This document shows positions 1 to 7,792 of a stretch of 64,000 nucleotides of DNA, one piece after another. A program made the position numbers and the translations under genes. This stretch comes from an uncultured Clostridia bacterium (GTDB lineage Bacteria > Bacillota > Clostridia > Christensenellales > Aristaeellaceae): the NCBI GenBank assembly GCA_934643825.1, contig CAKUCW010000004.1, forward strand, positions 1 to 64,000. Direction: 5' to 3'. Within the stretch, counting starts at the first letter, position 1. Every line of letters starts with the position of its first letter. Below the pieces are notes generated by a model, which had not been told where the DNA came from, searched no databases, and worked only from the letters and a program-made list of their open reading frames with translations.

Positions 1-96
1 GTTTATAACTCATTCCACTTGGAATTCCTTATGAAAATAATTCCTTGAGTGCCGTTCTTTCTGCACTCTGTTTTCGCCTGCTCCAAAATGCTGCGG

Positions 97-149
97 AAAA
101 AGGCGCTGCCTCTCATGGCCTGCTTTAGCCATTTTGAGACAGCGCCTTC
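97..149 (-). terminator. Intrinsic terminator of the sigma/anti-sigma operon
   Basis: Read on the minus strand, an interrupted stem AAGGCGCTG/CAGCGCCTT extended by GAG/CTC is followed by a short T run, 13 bases after the stop codon of the anti-sigma gene. This is the expected end of the two-gene minus-strand transcript. Confidence 0.75.
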
Positions 150-161
150 GTTGACCTGGGG

Positions 162-1475
162 TTATTCAATTTGAATCGTTACAGCAGATGCCGTTTCTTC
201 CTCGGTCGGCTGATATCCCTCAAACATCCATTCGTTTTCATCGCTCAGGTGATCGGGGAAAACCGGCGTGAAGATGACCGCGCTGATGGGCTGGGTCAAA
301 ATGTAATTGCCGGAAAGGGAAACGGTTCCGTCATCTTCGATTGAGGAGTCGGTGAAGGAGAGAATGGCATCGCCCTCTGGAACGGAGAGGAGGAATTGAA
401 GCGTTCGGTCAGTGGCAGTAAACAGGTCGGCGGCAGTCGATTTTCCGGAATGGGAAACCGTCATCTCATAATCCAGCTGAGCGAAGGTGACATCCAATCG
501 GGTCAGCGTGCAGGTGTAGTCGCCTACCGAAAAGGTTTTCGGCTCTGTGAGCGAGGCAACGCGGACGCCTTGCGTCGAGAAGTTGCTATGCAGCTGCTCA
601 GAAAGGTTAAATGCACCGGAGAGTATCAGACGGTTTTCCAAATCGGTCTGCTCCCATTCATCCTCAGTCATTCCATTCGGAACGGGCAGATAGAGCGCAT
701 AGCAGAACAGGGAATCCAATCCGTCCGTCAGAATCTGCCCGTTTTGGTAAGCGGTCAGGCAGTCCTGTTCCATATTGTCCCATGTGAGAATGCTGCTGTC
801 GCCATCTTCCGTTGTGGTGAGCTGTGCCGGATCGATCGGGAAATTGGGCGTCAGCACATCGAAGTCCAGCGACCATTGCACAGGTTCATCGGGGTTGGGA
901 ATCCTGTCATCGAGCCGGACATCGAGATTAAACGAGCCGCTGTCGGCAGGATTCAGCAGAATGCCGTCATAGAACGCGCCGCCGTACAGCGCGGAAAATG
1001 AGCTGACGGACTGATTCTCGGAGATGCGCTGGAAGCCGACGACAGATGTGTTGATTCGCTGCCCATTTTGGATTGCGGTGACACGCGGATACAGGTAAAG
1101 CGTCGATGTTCCGCTGCGGTGCGAAATGTCCAGCGCAAAGGACAGACTGGAACCGTCGAAAATGGCGTCGTTCAGGGTGATATCCGCATGGCGGCTCTGA
1201 ATCTGCTTGCCGACGGGCAGCACATGCGCCTGATAAACAGCGTTGTTTTCCTGCTCGGCGTGGAAGCGAGTGACGCCGAAATATGCCGCCGCGCCTGCCG
1301 TTGCCGCAAGCAGGAGAGCCAGCAGTGCAAAGGCGAGAGACATGGAGAATTTTCGACGCATGCGCGGCTGTGTATTTCCGTGCGCACGGGACCGAATCTC
1401 TGCCTGCATCCGCGGCGACATATTTAAGCCGGAAAGGCGGGCGTCGATCGCCTTCCGAACATCATTCTGTTTCAT
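162..1475 (-). CDS. Membrane anti-sigma-like protein, DUF4179-like
   Basis: A 437-residue protein with a short cytoplasmic N-terminus (about 42 residues, containing the LSGLNMSP stretch), one transmembrane helix (about 43-66) and a long extracellular part of beta-rich character. Proteins of this plan, encoded directly after an ECF sigma gene, usually hold the sigma factor at the membrane through the N-terminal segment and sense an envelope signal outside. Its start overlaps the sigma gene end by 14 bases, so the two are translationally coupled. The cytoplasmic segment and helix resemble those of the protein at 52207-53484, while the outer domains differ. Anti-sigma activity is inferred from position and topology; the DUF4179 assignment rests on the ITLNDAIFDG-type motif. 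Confidence 0.75.
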   Translation of the reverse strand: MKQNDVRKAIDARLSGLNMSPRMQAEIRSRAHGNTQPRMRRKFSMSLAFALLALLLAATAGAAAYFGVTRFHAEQENNAVYQAHVLPVGKQIQSRHADITLNDAIFDGSSLSFALDISHRSGTSTLYLYPRVTAIQNGQRINTSVVGFQRISENQSVSSFSALYGGAFYDGILLNPADSGSFNLDVRLDDRIPNPDEPVQWSLDFDVLTPNFPIDPAQLTTTEDGDSSILTWDNMEQDCLTAYQNGQILTDGLDSLFCYALYLPVPNGMTEDEWEQTDLENRLILSGAFNLSEQLHSNFSTQGVRVASLTEPKTFSVGDYTCTLTRLDVTFAQLDYEMTVSHSGKSTAADLFTATDRTLQFLLSVPEGDAILSFTDSSIEDDGTVSLSGNYILTQPISAVIFTPVFPDHLSDENEWMFEGYQPTEEETASAVTIQIE

Positions 1476-1992
1476 CGAACCCCCACCTTTCCAACTGCGT
1501 TTTGAGCTGAGCCTGCGCTCGTTTGAGCCGCCGATAAAAACCGGATACGGTCAGATGAAGCGCCTTTGCGCAGTCCTCCGCGCTCATATCCTGATAATAA
1601 TGTAGAAGCAGCGCTTCGCGATATTTGGGGGCAAGCGCCATGATCTCGCGAACGACGCTGTCGTCAGCCGGCGTAAAATCGCAAACGGCGGGTGGAAGAT
1701 CCTCAAGGGCAACGCGCTGATCGATATGGCGCAGCCATGCGCTTCGCCGGATATCCCGACAGGTATTGACGGCGATGGATACGAGCCATGTTTTGGAGTA
1801 TTCCCGCTGGCGCAGGGTATCCAGGCGCTTGTAGGCTTTGATGAAGACTTCCTGCGAGGCATCTTCGGCGAGCATTCGGTCCTGCAAAATGACGAAGCAA
1901 AGGCGAAGAATATCGTCGCCGTAATCGCGCATCCATTCATCAAGAAGCCTGTCTTTTTCGGGCTGCGTCATGGATGGCGCACTATGCTGCAT
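1462..1992 (-). CDS. ECF RNA polymerase sigma factor
   Basis: A 176-residue sigma-70 family protein. Region 2 (about residues 18-85) contains the DASQEVFIKAYKRL and SKTWLVSIAVNTCRD motifs typical of ECF factors. Region 4 (about 115-170) has the LLHYYQDMSAEDCAKAL helix-turn-helix used for the -35 element. The ATG start is preceded by GAGGTG at 8-base spacing. It is the first gene of a two-gene operon with the membrane protein at 162-1475, which is the likely anti-sigma. CGTCTA lies about 30 bases upstream, as in several ECF -10 elements, but I see no convincing matching -35, so autoregulation is open. Confidence 0.92.
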   Translation of the reverse strand: MQHSAPSMTQPEKDRLLDEWMRDYGDDILRLCFVILQDRMLAEDASQEVFIKAYKRLDTLRQREYSKTWLVSIAVNTCRDIRRSAWLRHIDQRVALEDLPPAVCDFTPADDSVVREIMALAPKYREALLLHYYQDMSAEDCAKALHLTVSGFYRRLKRAQAQLKTQLERWGFDETE

Positions 1993-2028
1993 GGGTCTTT
2001 CACCTCTTCTACTCCATTAGACGGAATC

Positions 2029-2050
2029 AGGCGGTCAAAAGTGACCGCCT
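2029..2050. repeat. Hairpin repeat copy 1, flanking the DUF2750 gene
   Basis: A perfect 9-bp stem AGGCGGTCA/TGACCGCCT with loop AAAG, located between the DUF2750 stop and the sigma gene. An identical copy sits at 2476-2497 on the other side of the DUF2750 gene in the same orientation. This copy has no adjacent T run. Confidence 0.9.
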
Positions 2051-2067
2051 TAGTCAGAAAATATAGG

Positions 2068-2409
2068 TTATTCTAGCAAATCCAGTTCTTCTTCGATATC
2101 TGCAAGCAATGCATCAGCGGTAGTATCTACATGATCTGTACCATTGGGAAAGACACGGATTGATCTGTTAGGACATGCCATCAACAGTTCGCAGAACTCA
2201 TGAACTTCGATGGAGAATGCTGCTTTATCAGAACAGACTGCGGAAGCAAACATTTCTTCCGGCCATACGGAGATGGGGCATTGTTCGGTTGGTACAAGCT
2301 GATTAGGGTCACAATCCAACCAAACCATCTCCGTGTCAGCAATGGTGGTCACAAAACTCTTATAGCGTTTGCGAGGGTGGGCATTCATTAAACCTTCAAA
2401 CTTATTCAT
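2068..2409 (-). CDS. DUF2750 family protein
   Basis: A 113-residue soluble protein that fits the DUF2750 family: an N-terminal RYKSFVTTIADTEMVW stretch, a central VWPEEMFA motif and an acidic C-terminus (LLADIEEELDLLE). The length is normal for the family, whose function is unknown. The ATG start has AGAGGA about 6 bases upstream. The gene stands alone, looks more AT-rich than its neighbours, and is bracketed by two identical 22-base hairpins, which suggests separate acquisition as a small cassette. Confidence 0.8.
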   Translation of the reverse strand: MNKFEGLMNAHPRKRYKSFVTTIADTEMVWLDCDPNQLVPTEQCPISVWPEEMFASAVCSDKAAFSIEVHEFCELLMACPNRSIRVFPNGTDHVDTTADALLADIEEELDLLE

Positions 2410-2475
2410 GATGATCCTCTGTTCACTTATATATACAAGCTCATTTGGGATAGATACACTTTTGCCAACAGGCTG

Positions 2476-2497
2476 AGGCGGTCAAAAGTGACCGCCT
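2476..2497. repeat. Hairpin repeat copy 2, flanking the DUF2750 gene
   Basis: Identical in stem and loop to the hairpin at 2029-2050. Here the plus strand continues with five T residues, so it has terminator form in the plus direction. It sits just after the minus-strand glycosyltransferase stop codon and may also end that transcript. Confidence 0.9.
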
Positions 2498-2517
2498 TTT
2501 TAAAATTGATTTGAAAA

Positions 2518-3339
2518 TCATTCCATATCTTTTGCCACCGAAACCAGATAGCTGTAAATCTGAAGACGATATTTTTCGTACAAGCCTAGATCGACGTAAA
2601 GCTTTTTGTAATACTTAAAGAGCGATGCCTTTGTCGTCAGCGCCTGCGCGGGATTGACGGACGAGCTGAGCGAGTGCTTCCGCTGACGGGTATAGTAATA
2701 CAGCGGCGTGCGAATGGCGTAAAAGCTTTCGGCATAGCGGATATAGGAAAGATTGAACAGCATGTCCTCCGACCATGTGAATTGCTCGTTGCAGCGGATG
2801 TTATGCTCCATGATGATATCCCGGCGGTAGAGCTTGTTCCACATGACGCCGTAGTAAAAGCTGGCGGGTTCTTCCATCAGGCAGCGGGCAAACTGCGATT
2901 TGTCCATCTTGGTATAGGGCGGCATGTAGCCGTATACGGTCGTTTTGCCCGTCTTTTTGCCTTCGGGCAGACCGGAACAGTAGTTGCAGATGACAAGGTC
3001 GGATTCCGTTTCCAGCGCGGCTTCCACCAGCAGGCGCGTGGCGTTGGGATCGAGCTGATCGTCGGAATCGACGAATTGCAGATATTCTCCCTTGGCGCGT
3101 TCGATGGCGACGTTGCGCGTTCCGGAAACGCCGCTGTTCTCTTTGTTGATGATGATGATCCGCGAATCCAGCCGGGCATACATGCGGCAGATTTCAAGGC
3201 TTGCATCGCTGGAACCGTCGTTGACCAGAAGCACTTCCAGATTTTGGTATTTCTGGCTCTTGATGCTCTCCAGACACGGAACCATGTCCTTGGCAGAGTT
3301 ATAAATCGGAACGATGATGGAAACAAGCGGGTTTTCCAT
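2518..3339 (-). CDS. Family 2 glycosyltransferase
   Basis: A 273-residue GT-A fold enzyme (GT2 family) that would transfer a sugar from a nucleotide donor to a cell-surface polymer. The N-terminal signature VSIIVPIYNS is followed by VNDGSSD and the metal-binding DSDD at about residue 92. There is no obvious transmembrane segment at the C-terminus. I chose the ATG at 3339 because GAAAGGAG lies 8 bases upstream; an upstream in-frame ATG would add 17 residues but lacks a ribosome site. It stands alone, so the acceptor cannot be deduced. Confidence 0.88.
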   Translation of the reverse strand: MENPLVSIIVPIYNSAKDMVPCLESIKSQKYQNLEVLLVNDGSSDASLEICRMYARLDSRIIIINKENSGVSGTRNVAIERAKGEYLQFVDSDDQLDPNATRLLVEAALETESDLVICNYCSGLPEGKKTGKTTVYGYMPPYTKMDKSQFARCLMEEPASFYYGVMWNKLYRRDIIMEHNIRCNEQFTWSEDMLFNLSYIRYAESFYAIRTPLYYYTRQRKHSLSSSVNPAQALTTKASLFKYYKKLYVDLGLYEKYRLQIYSYLVSVAKDME

Positions 3340-3454
3340 GACAAAGGCTCCTTTCAAAGCAGAGAATGGAAAAGTGCGGCTTGGGTGCAAGTCTTTCGGT
3401 CAGGCATAGATCCGCACATTGAGGCGAAGGAAAAAACGGGTTTATTTGCTTTTC

Positions 3455-3460
3455 ATTATA
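3455..3460 (-). promoter_or_regulatory. Extended -10 for the glycosyltransferase
   Basis: The minus strand reads TGCTATAAT, an extended -10 with no clear -35. It lies about 115 bases before the start codon. The rest of the 3340-3680 divergent spacer shows no gene. Confidence 0.5.
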
Positions 3461-3612
3461 GCATGCGAAGAAAGAAATAAAAAGAGCGAAAACACACGGA
3501 AACAAAAGGCGGATCAAGATCAAATGTGCAGGATCGTTGATTGTGAAATGCACAAAGCCGCCGCTATGGGTTTGATAAGCCGAAAAAATGAATCGATTAT
3601 GCGAAAAGCCGT

Positions 3613-3641
3613 TTGACAAATGCACGTCTTAGGCGTATGAT
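3613..3641 (+). promoter_or_regulatory. Promoter of the tandem aminotransferase genes
   Basis: TTGACA at 3613-3618, a 17-bp spacer and TATGAT at 3636-3641, about 40 bases before the GTG start of the first aminotransferase. Confidence 0.85.
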
Positions 3642-3680
3642 AAAGAAAAACAACGCAGATGAATCAAAGGAGATTGCAGC

Positions 3681-4535
3681 GTGGAAAATATTGCATATTA
3701 CAACGGTAAAATTTCTTCGATCGAGGATATGACCATTCCGATGAATGAGCGGAGCAGCTACTTCGGCGACGGCGTGTATGATGCCATGTTCACCGTAGAC
3801 CATGTGCCGCTTCAGCTGGATGATCACCTGCGCCGCTTTTACCGCAGCGCTAAGCGCATCGATATCGACATCCCCATGCCGTTTGAAGAGCTTCGGGCAA
3901 TGGTGCTCGATTTTTGCAGGAAAATCGACAGCCCGGATGCCATGGCGTATGTTCAGGCGACACGCGGCGTAGGGATGAGGGGGCATGCATACCGCTTTGC
4001 GGGAGGCACGCCGAGCCTGTGGGTCTGGGTCAAGCCGGATATGCTGGATCCGATGGACAGATCCTATAAGTGCATCACGATGGAAGACACCCGCTATCTG
4101 CACTGCGATATCAAGACGATCAACCTTCTGCCCGCCGTGATCTATACCCAGCGTGCGGAGGAGGCGGGCTGCGATGAGACGATTCTTCATCGCGGCGAGC
4201 GCGTGACGGAATGTGCGCACTCCAATGTGCATATTCTCAAGAATGGGGTATTGAAGACCGCACCGTGCGACAACCTGATTCTGCCGGGCATTACGCGTGC
4301 GCATCGCATTGCTCAGTGCAGGGAGATGGGGATTCCGGTGGTGGAAGAGCCGTTTACCCTTGAAGAAATGATGGATGCGGACGAGGTTTTCTTTACCAGC
4401 GCGAGTGCGCTCTGCTGCCGCATTGAAGAAATTGACGGAAAAAAGGTCGGCGGACGCGACCCGGAGTTGATTGCCCGAATTCAGAAAGCTGCATGGGACG
4501 AGGCTCTGGCAGAAGTGAAAGCCATCAACGGATAA
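3681..4535 (+). CDS. Class IV PLP aminotransferase (D-amino-acid type), copy 1
   Basis: A 284-residue fold-type IV aminotransferase, the family of D-alanine aminotransferase, branched-chain aminotransferase and aminodeoxychorismate lyase. Lys145 in CDIKTINLLP aligns by position with the PLP lysine of bacillary D-amino-acid transaminase, and RGERVTE supplies the conserved Glu near the cofactor. YFGDGVYD is the usual N-terminal motif. The start is GTG with AAAGGAG upstream. In place of the common TEGSSSN segment it has TECAHSN. A close paralogue follows at 4601. The likely role is D-Ala/D-Glu interconversion for peptidoglycan, but substrate cannot be fixed from sequence alone. Confidence 0.88.
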   Translation: MENIAYYNGKISSIEDMTIPMNERSSYFGDGVYDAMFTVDHVPLQLDDHLRRFYRSAKRIDIDIPMPFEELRAMVLDFCRKIDSPDAMAYVQATRGVGMRGHAYRFAGGTPSLWVWVKPDMLDPMDRSYKCITMEDTRYLHCDIKTINLLPAVIYTQRAEEAGCDETILHRGERVTECAHSNVHILKNGVLKTAPCDNLILPGITRAHRIAQCREMGIPVVEEPFTLEEMMDADEVFFTSASALCCRIEEIDGKKVGGRDPELIARIQKAAWDEALAEVKAING

Positions 4536-4600
4536 TCAGCGTGAAACGGGCAAATGCCCGTATCCATAAATTCTCGGTATTTCCGGAAAGGCGGATAGAT

Positions 4601-5449
4601 ATGAAAAACATTGCATACTACAACGGCAAAACTGCGCCCATCGAGGATATGATGGTGCCGATGAACGACCGCGCCTGCTATTTTGGCGACGGCGTGTACG
4701 ATGCGACCTGTGTGGTCAATCATGTGCCGATGGCGTTTGACGACCATATCGACCGGATCTACCGCAGCGCCAAGCTCATCGACATCGAGATTCCGATGGA
4801 GAAGACGGAGATGAAGCGCATGCTTCAGGGGCTGGTCGATCAGGTGGAGGGCGATGTCCTCTTCCTGTATTGGCAGGTGACGCGTGGCGTGGGCATGCGC
4901 AATCACCCGTATTCGGGCGCGGGCGACAAGCCGAGCATTTGGGCGTTTGTGCGTCCGAGCAAGATGCGCGATCCCTTCGGCGTCTATAAGTGCATCACCG
5001 TAGAGGATAAGCGCTTCTTCTATTGCAATATCAAGACGATCAACCTTCTGCCCGCCGTTTTGGCGAATGAGCAGGCGATGAAGGCGGGTTGCGACGAAGC
5101 CATCTTCCATCGCGGCGAACGCGTGACGGAATGCTCGCATTCCAACGTGCATATTCTCAAAAACGGCACGCTTTACACGGCGCCCTGCGATGAGCTGATT
5201 CTGCCGGGCATCACGCGTGCGCATATTTTGAAGATCTGCGAAGCGAACGGCATCCCAGTAGTGGAAGAGCCGTTTACGCTGGAGGACATGATGCATGCGG
5301 ACGAGGTCTTCTTCTCCAGCTCCAGCGCATTGACCTGCCGCATCGGGGAAATCGATGGGCATAAGGTCGGTCTGAAAGACGAAAAGACGTTTGCCATCAT
5401 CCGCGACGGCTATCAGGACGAAATCAAACGCGAGGCAGGGCTGGCGTAA
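4601..5449 (+). CDS. Class IV PLP aminotransferase (D-amino-acid type), copy 2
   Basis: A 282-residue paralogue of the preceding gene, well over half identical by eye, with the same YFGDGVYD, CNIKTINLLPAV (PLP lysine) and RGERVTE motifs and TECSHSN in place of TECAHSN. The ATG at 4601 is chosen because the protein then starts MKNIAYYNGK, matching copy 1. The 65-base spacer contains no terminator, so both genes probably share the promoter at 3613. Differences concentrate around residues 70-125, the region that shapes the substrate pocket and dimer interface in this fold, so the two may differ in substrate. Confidence 0.88.
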   Translation: MKNIAYYNGKTAPIEDMMVPMNDRACYFGDGVYDATCVVNHVPMAFDDHIDRIYRSAKLIDIEIPMEKTEMKRMLQGLVDQVEGDVLFLYWQVTRGVGMRNHPYSGAGDKPSIWAFVRPSKMRDPFGVYKCITVEDKRFFYCNIKTINLLPAVLANEQAMKAGCDEAIFHRGERVTECSHSNVHILKNGTLYTAPCDELILPGITRAHILKICEANGIPVVEEPFTLEDMMHADEVFFSSSSALTCRIGEIDGHKVGLKDEKTFAIIRDGYQDEIKREAGLA

Positions 5450-5454
5450 GGGGA

Positions 5455-5502
5455 CGTTTTGCGACTCTGCCCCAAGCCCTGCCAAGAACCTGAGGTTCTT
5501 GG
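5455..5502 (-). repeat. Palindrome-plus-hairpin repeat, inverted copy
   Basis: Read on the minus strand this is a 21-base palindrome CCAAGAACC...GGTTCTTGG followed by a GGGCTTGGGGCAGAGTC tract. It matches the element at 5638-5688 in organisation and mostly in sequence, in opposite orientation, so the two form a large inverted repeat around the terminator at 5564. Confidence 0.65.
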
Positions 5503-5513
5503 ATTTTCCACAT

Positions 5514-5543
5514 CCTTTATCGCTTATCGCTGCGCGATAAAGG
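5514..5543. other. Perfect 10-bp hairpin in the convergent spacer
   Basis: CCTTTATCGC and GCGATAAAGG form a perfect stem between the second aminotransferase and the main terminator. It lacks a T run, so its role is unclear. Confidence 0.6.
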
Positions 5544-5563
5544 GCAGAAATCGAATCTAAACG

Positions 5564-5606
5564 AAAACCGCTATGCTCCGTTATAGAGTAATAGCGGTTT
5601 TTTATT
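5564..5606 (+). terminator. Terminator of the aminotransferase operon, probably bidirectional
   Basis: An 11-bp stem AAAACCGCTAT/ATAGCGGTTTT followed by a T tract on the plus strand. The minus strand also ends in a T-rich run, so it may serve the convergent HAD gene too. Confidence 0.85.
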
Positions 5607-5637
5607 GGATTATGTTACAGTTATAAAAGTGGGAAGT

Positions 5638-5688
5638 CCAGAAACCTCAGGTTTCTGGTGGGGTTTGAGGCAAAGTCCCAATCGTTCC
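5638..5688 (+). repeat. Palindrome-plus-hairpin repeat, direct copy, overlapping the HAD stop codon
   Basis: A palindrome CCAGAAACC...GGTTTCTGG followed by GGGGTTTGAGGCAAAGTCCC. The stop codon and roughly the last 14 codons of the HAD gene lie inside it. A related element is at 5455-5502 and a looser relative at 39724-39798. Confidence 0.65.
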
Positions 5689-6333
5689 TCCTTCCAGCCA
5701 CATCGGGACGTCGAGCAGCGATGGCAGGACAGCCGCCGCCGCGCTGAGGAAAGGCTCGTCCGGCTTTTTCATGTCCGGGATGCAGATGACGTCGATTCCC
5801 GCGCCGCAGGCGGCACGGATACCGGCGTCGCTGTCCTCAAGGACCAGACAGTCCATTGCGGACTCGCCGGATTTTTCCTGCGCCTTGATGAAGATGTCCG
5901 GGAACGGCTTGCCGCGCTCGATCTCCGGACCGAACACCATTGCGTCGAAAAAGCTCGTGATGCCGTGCTGGTCCAGAATGCCGAGCGCACGTTCCCGCAG
6001 GCTGGAAGACGCCAGAAGAATTTTGACCTTTCGATTCTTTAAAAAACGAAGCAGTTCCTTTGCGCCGGGTTTGAGCGCGACGCCTTTGGCGAAATATTCT
6101 TTCTCCCGCTCGGCGATGAACGCCAGCCCTTCCTCGACCGTCAGCGGCAGATGATAGGTGTAGATGAGCGTTTGCATGTTGGTCAAGTCGTTCTTGCCGC
6201 TGTAAAGCCGTGCGTAGGTATCCAGACTGAATTGAAGGCGATACCGGCGGAGCAGATCGGCGTACATGCTGTAACTGATGATCTCGCTGTCAATGAGCAG
6301 TCCGTCCAGATCGAAGATGACGGCTTTTTTCAT
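5647..6333 (-). CDS. HAD-superfamily phosphatase, beta-phosphoglucomutase-like
   Basis: A 228-residue soluble hydrolase or mutase of HAD subfamily IA. The nucleophile motif is FDLDGLLIDS (Asp8 and Asp10), motif II is ASSS, motif III is RGKPFPD and motif IV is EDSDAG. A helical cap domain lies between residues 15 and 90. Its start overlaps the MATE stop by 4 bases (ATGA), so it is translationally coupled to the exporter. The last ~14 residues (TIGTLPQTPPET region) are encoded by an intergenic repeat and are probably not part of the fold. The substrate is unknown; sugar phosphates are typical. Confidence 0.88.
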   Translation of the reverse strand: MKKAVIFDLDGLLIDSEIISYSMYADLLRRYRLQFSLDTYARLYSGKNDLTNMQTLIYTYHLPLTVEEGLAFIAEREKEYFAKGVALKPGAKELLRFLKNRKVKILLASSSLRERALGILDQHGITSFFDAMVFGPEIERGKPFPDIFIKAQEKSGESAMDCLVLEDSDAGIRAACGAGIDVICIPDMKKPDEPFLSAAAAVLPSLLDVPMWLEGGTIGTLPQTPPET

Positions 6334-7691
6334 GGCTGTGCCTCCTGAGCGTCTTTGAAATCGTTACGGAAGAGATATGCCGCGCTCACGATGAAGAGCA
6401 TGCAGATGACCCACGCGACGGGTTCGCAGGCACAAACGGCGGGATAGCCGAAACGCGGCACGAGCCACACGGCGAAGACTGCCTTGCAGAGCAATTCCAG
6501 CGCACTGCAAAACAGCGGGGCGACAGTGTGCTTCATGCCCTGCAAAGCGTTGCGGATGATGACGAGAACCGCCATCGGCGGAATGAGCGGAATGCTGACG
6601 CGCAGATACAGATGGGCGTTTGAAAGCACCTCCGGGTTTTGGCTGCCGGTGAGCAGGCGAATCGCGGCAGGCGCGAGCGTGAAGGTGAAGGCAAGGGCGA
6701 ACAGCCACCAGACGCCGTAGATTGCCAGCGCAACATAGATGCCCTGCTTGATGCGGGCGTGTTTTCCCGCGCCGTAGTTTTGGCTGGAATAGGTCGCCGT
6801 GCTGGCGCAGAGCGCACCGCCGGGCATATAGAACAGCTCAGCCAGCCGGCGTCCGCCGACCTGCGCGGCGATATAGACATTGCCCAGCGCGTTGATGCTG
6901 CCCTGAAGAAGCACGCTTCCGATGCTGAAGATCGCGCTCATCAATGCCATGCTGAGCCCGGTCAGGAACATGTCCGCAACAAAAGGGCGCGAAACGCGCA
7001 CGGCGTCCCGGTGAAAGTGGAGCGTTGTTTCGCGGCGGAGAATGTAAAATAGCCCGAGCAGCGCACTGATGCCCTGCGAAAAGATGGTCGCCGCCGCGGC
7101 GCCGCCGACGCCCAGCCCGAGCGGACCCATGAAGAGATAATCCAGCACGACGTTCAGCATGCAGCTGAAAAGCAGGAAGAGGAGCGGCGTGACGCTGTTG
7201 CCGATGGACTGCATCATGCTCGATTCCAGATTATACGCCATCGACAGCGGAATGCCCGCGAGGATGACGGTCAGGTAGCACAGGGTGCCGTCGCGGATAT
7301 CGGCGGGGATCTGCATGGCGTCCACCAGCCATGCGCGTGCGGAGAAGAAGACCACGGTCATCACCAGCGCACAGAGCGCGGAGAGCAGGGTCATCCAGCA
7401 GACGGCACGCTCCATGCTCTTTTTATTGCCCGAACCGAAATGGCGGCTGACAGTCAGTGCAAAGCCGCTGTTCAAGCCGAAGGCAAGCGTGGTGACCAGA
7501 CTGTACAGCGCGGCGGTTGAGCCAATCTGCGAAAGCGCGGCGTCGCCCAGCATATGCCCCGCCATGGCGGTATCGACGAGGTGATAGAGCTGCTGAAACA
7601 GATTTCCGAGAAACAGAGGCAGGGAAAAGCGAAAAAGCAGCTTTGCCGGGCTGCCGACTGTCATATCCAGGGTATGACGCGATGCGGACAT
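6330..7691 (-). CDS. MATE family efflux transporter
   Basis: A 453-residue integral membrane protein with about 12 transmembrane segments arranged as two MatE halves. The N-terminal LPLFLGNLFQQLYHLVDTAMAGH stretch (shown in part: NLFQQLYHLVDTAMAG) is typical of Na+- or H+-coupled multidrug exporters of this family. It is the first gene of a minus-strand pair with the HAD phosphatase. A -10 TATAAT lies at 7715-7720. The AraC-type gene is transcribed divergently from the same short spacer and is the obvious candidate regulator. Substrate unknown. Confidence 0.92.
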   Translation of the reverse strand: MSASRHTLDMTVGSPAKLLFRFSLPLFLGNLFQQLYHLVDTAMAGHMLGDAALSQIGSTAALYSLVTTLAFGLNSGFALTVSRHFGSGNKKSMERAVCWMTLLSALCALVMTVVFFSARAWLVDAMQIPADIRDGTLCYLTVILAGIPLSMAYNLESSMMQSIGNSVTPLLFLLFSCMLNVVLDYLFMGPLGLGVGGAAAATIFSQGISALLGLFYILRRETTLHFHRDAVRVSRPFVADMFLTGLSMALMSAIFSIGSVLLQGSINALGNVYIAAQVGGRRLAELFYMPGGALCASTATYSSQNYGAGKHARIKQGIYVALAIYGVWWLFALAFTFTLAPAAIRLLTGSQNPEVLSNAHLYLRVSIPLIPPMAVLVIIRNALQGMKHTVAPLFCSALELLCKAVFAVWLVPRFGYPAVCACEPVAWVICMLFIVSAAYLFRNDFKDAQEAQP

Positions 7692-7714
7692 GAGAAAATC
7701 CCCCTTTCCATCGT

Positions 7715-7720
7715 ATTATA
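7715..7720 (-). promoter_or_regulatory. -10 element of the MATE-HAD operon
   Basis: TATAAT on the minus strand, 24 bases before the MATE start, with no strong -35. It overlaps the region just upstream of the divergent AraC promoter at 7735-7763, so the two promoters probably compete or are co-regulated. Confidence 0.55.
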
Positions 7721-7734
7721 ACGAATTGAAAAGG

Positions 7735-7763
7735 TTGATGCTTGCTTCAAAACGGCGTATACT
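7735..7763 (+). promoter_or_regulatory. Promoter of the AraC-type regulator
   Basis: TTGATG at 7735-7740, 17-bp spacer, TATACT at 7758-7763, 29 bases before the ATG at 7793. Confidence 0.8.
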
Positions 7764-7792
7764 ATAACAAAAGCGACAAAGAGGGGAAAGGC

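Noticed and set aside
1993..2030. ECF autoregulatory promoter for the first sigma factor
   Set aside because: CGTCTA is present on the minus strand here and also before the second sigma gene, but no AAC-type -35 lies at the right distance in either case.
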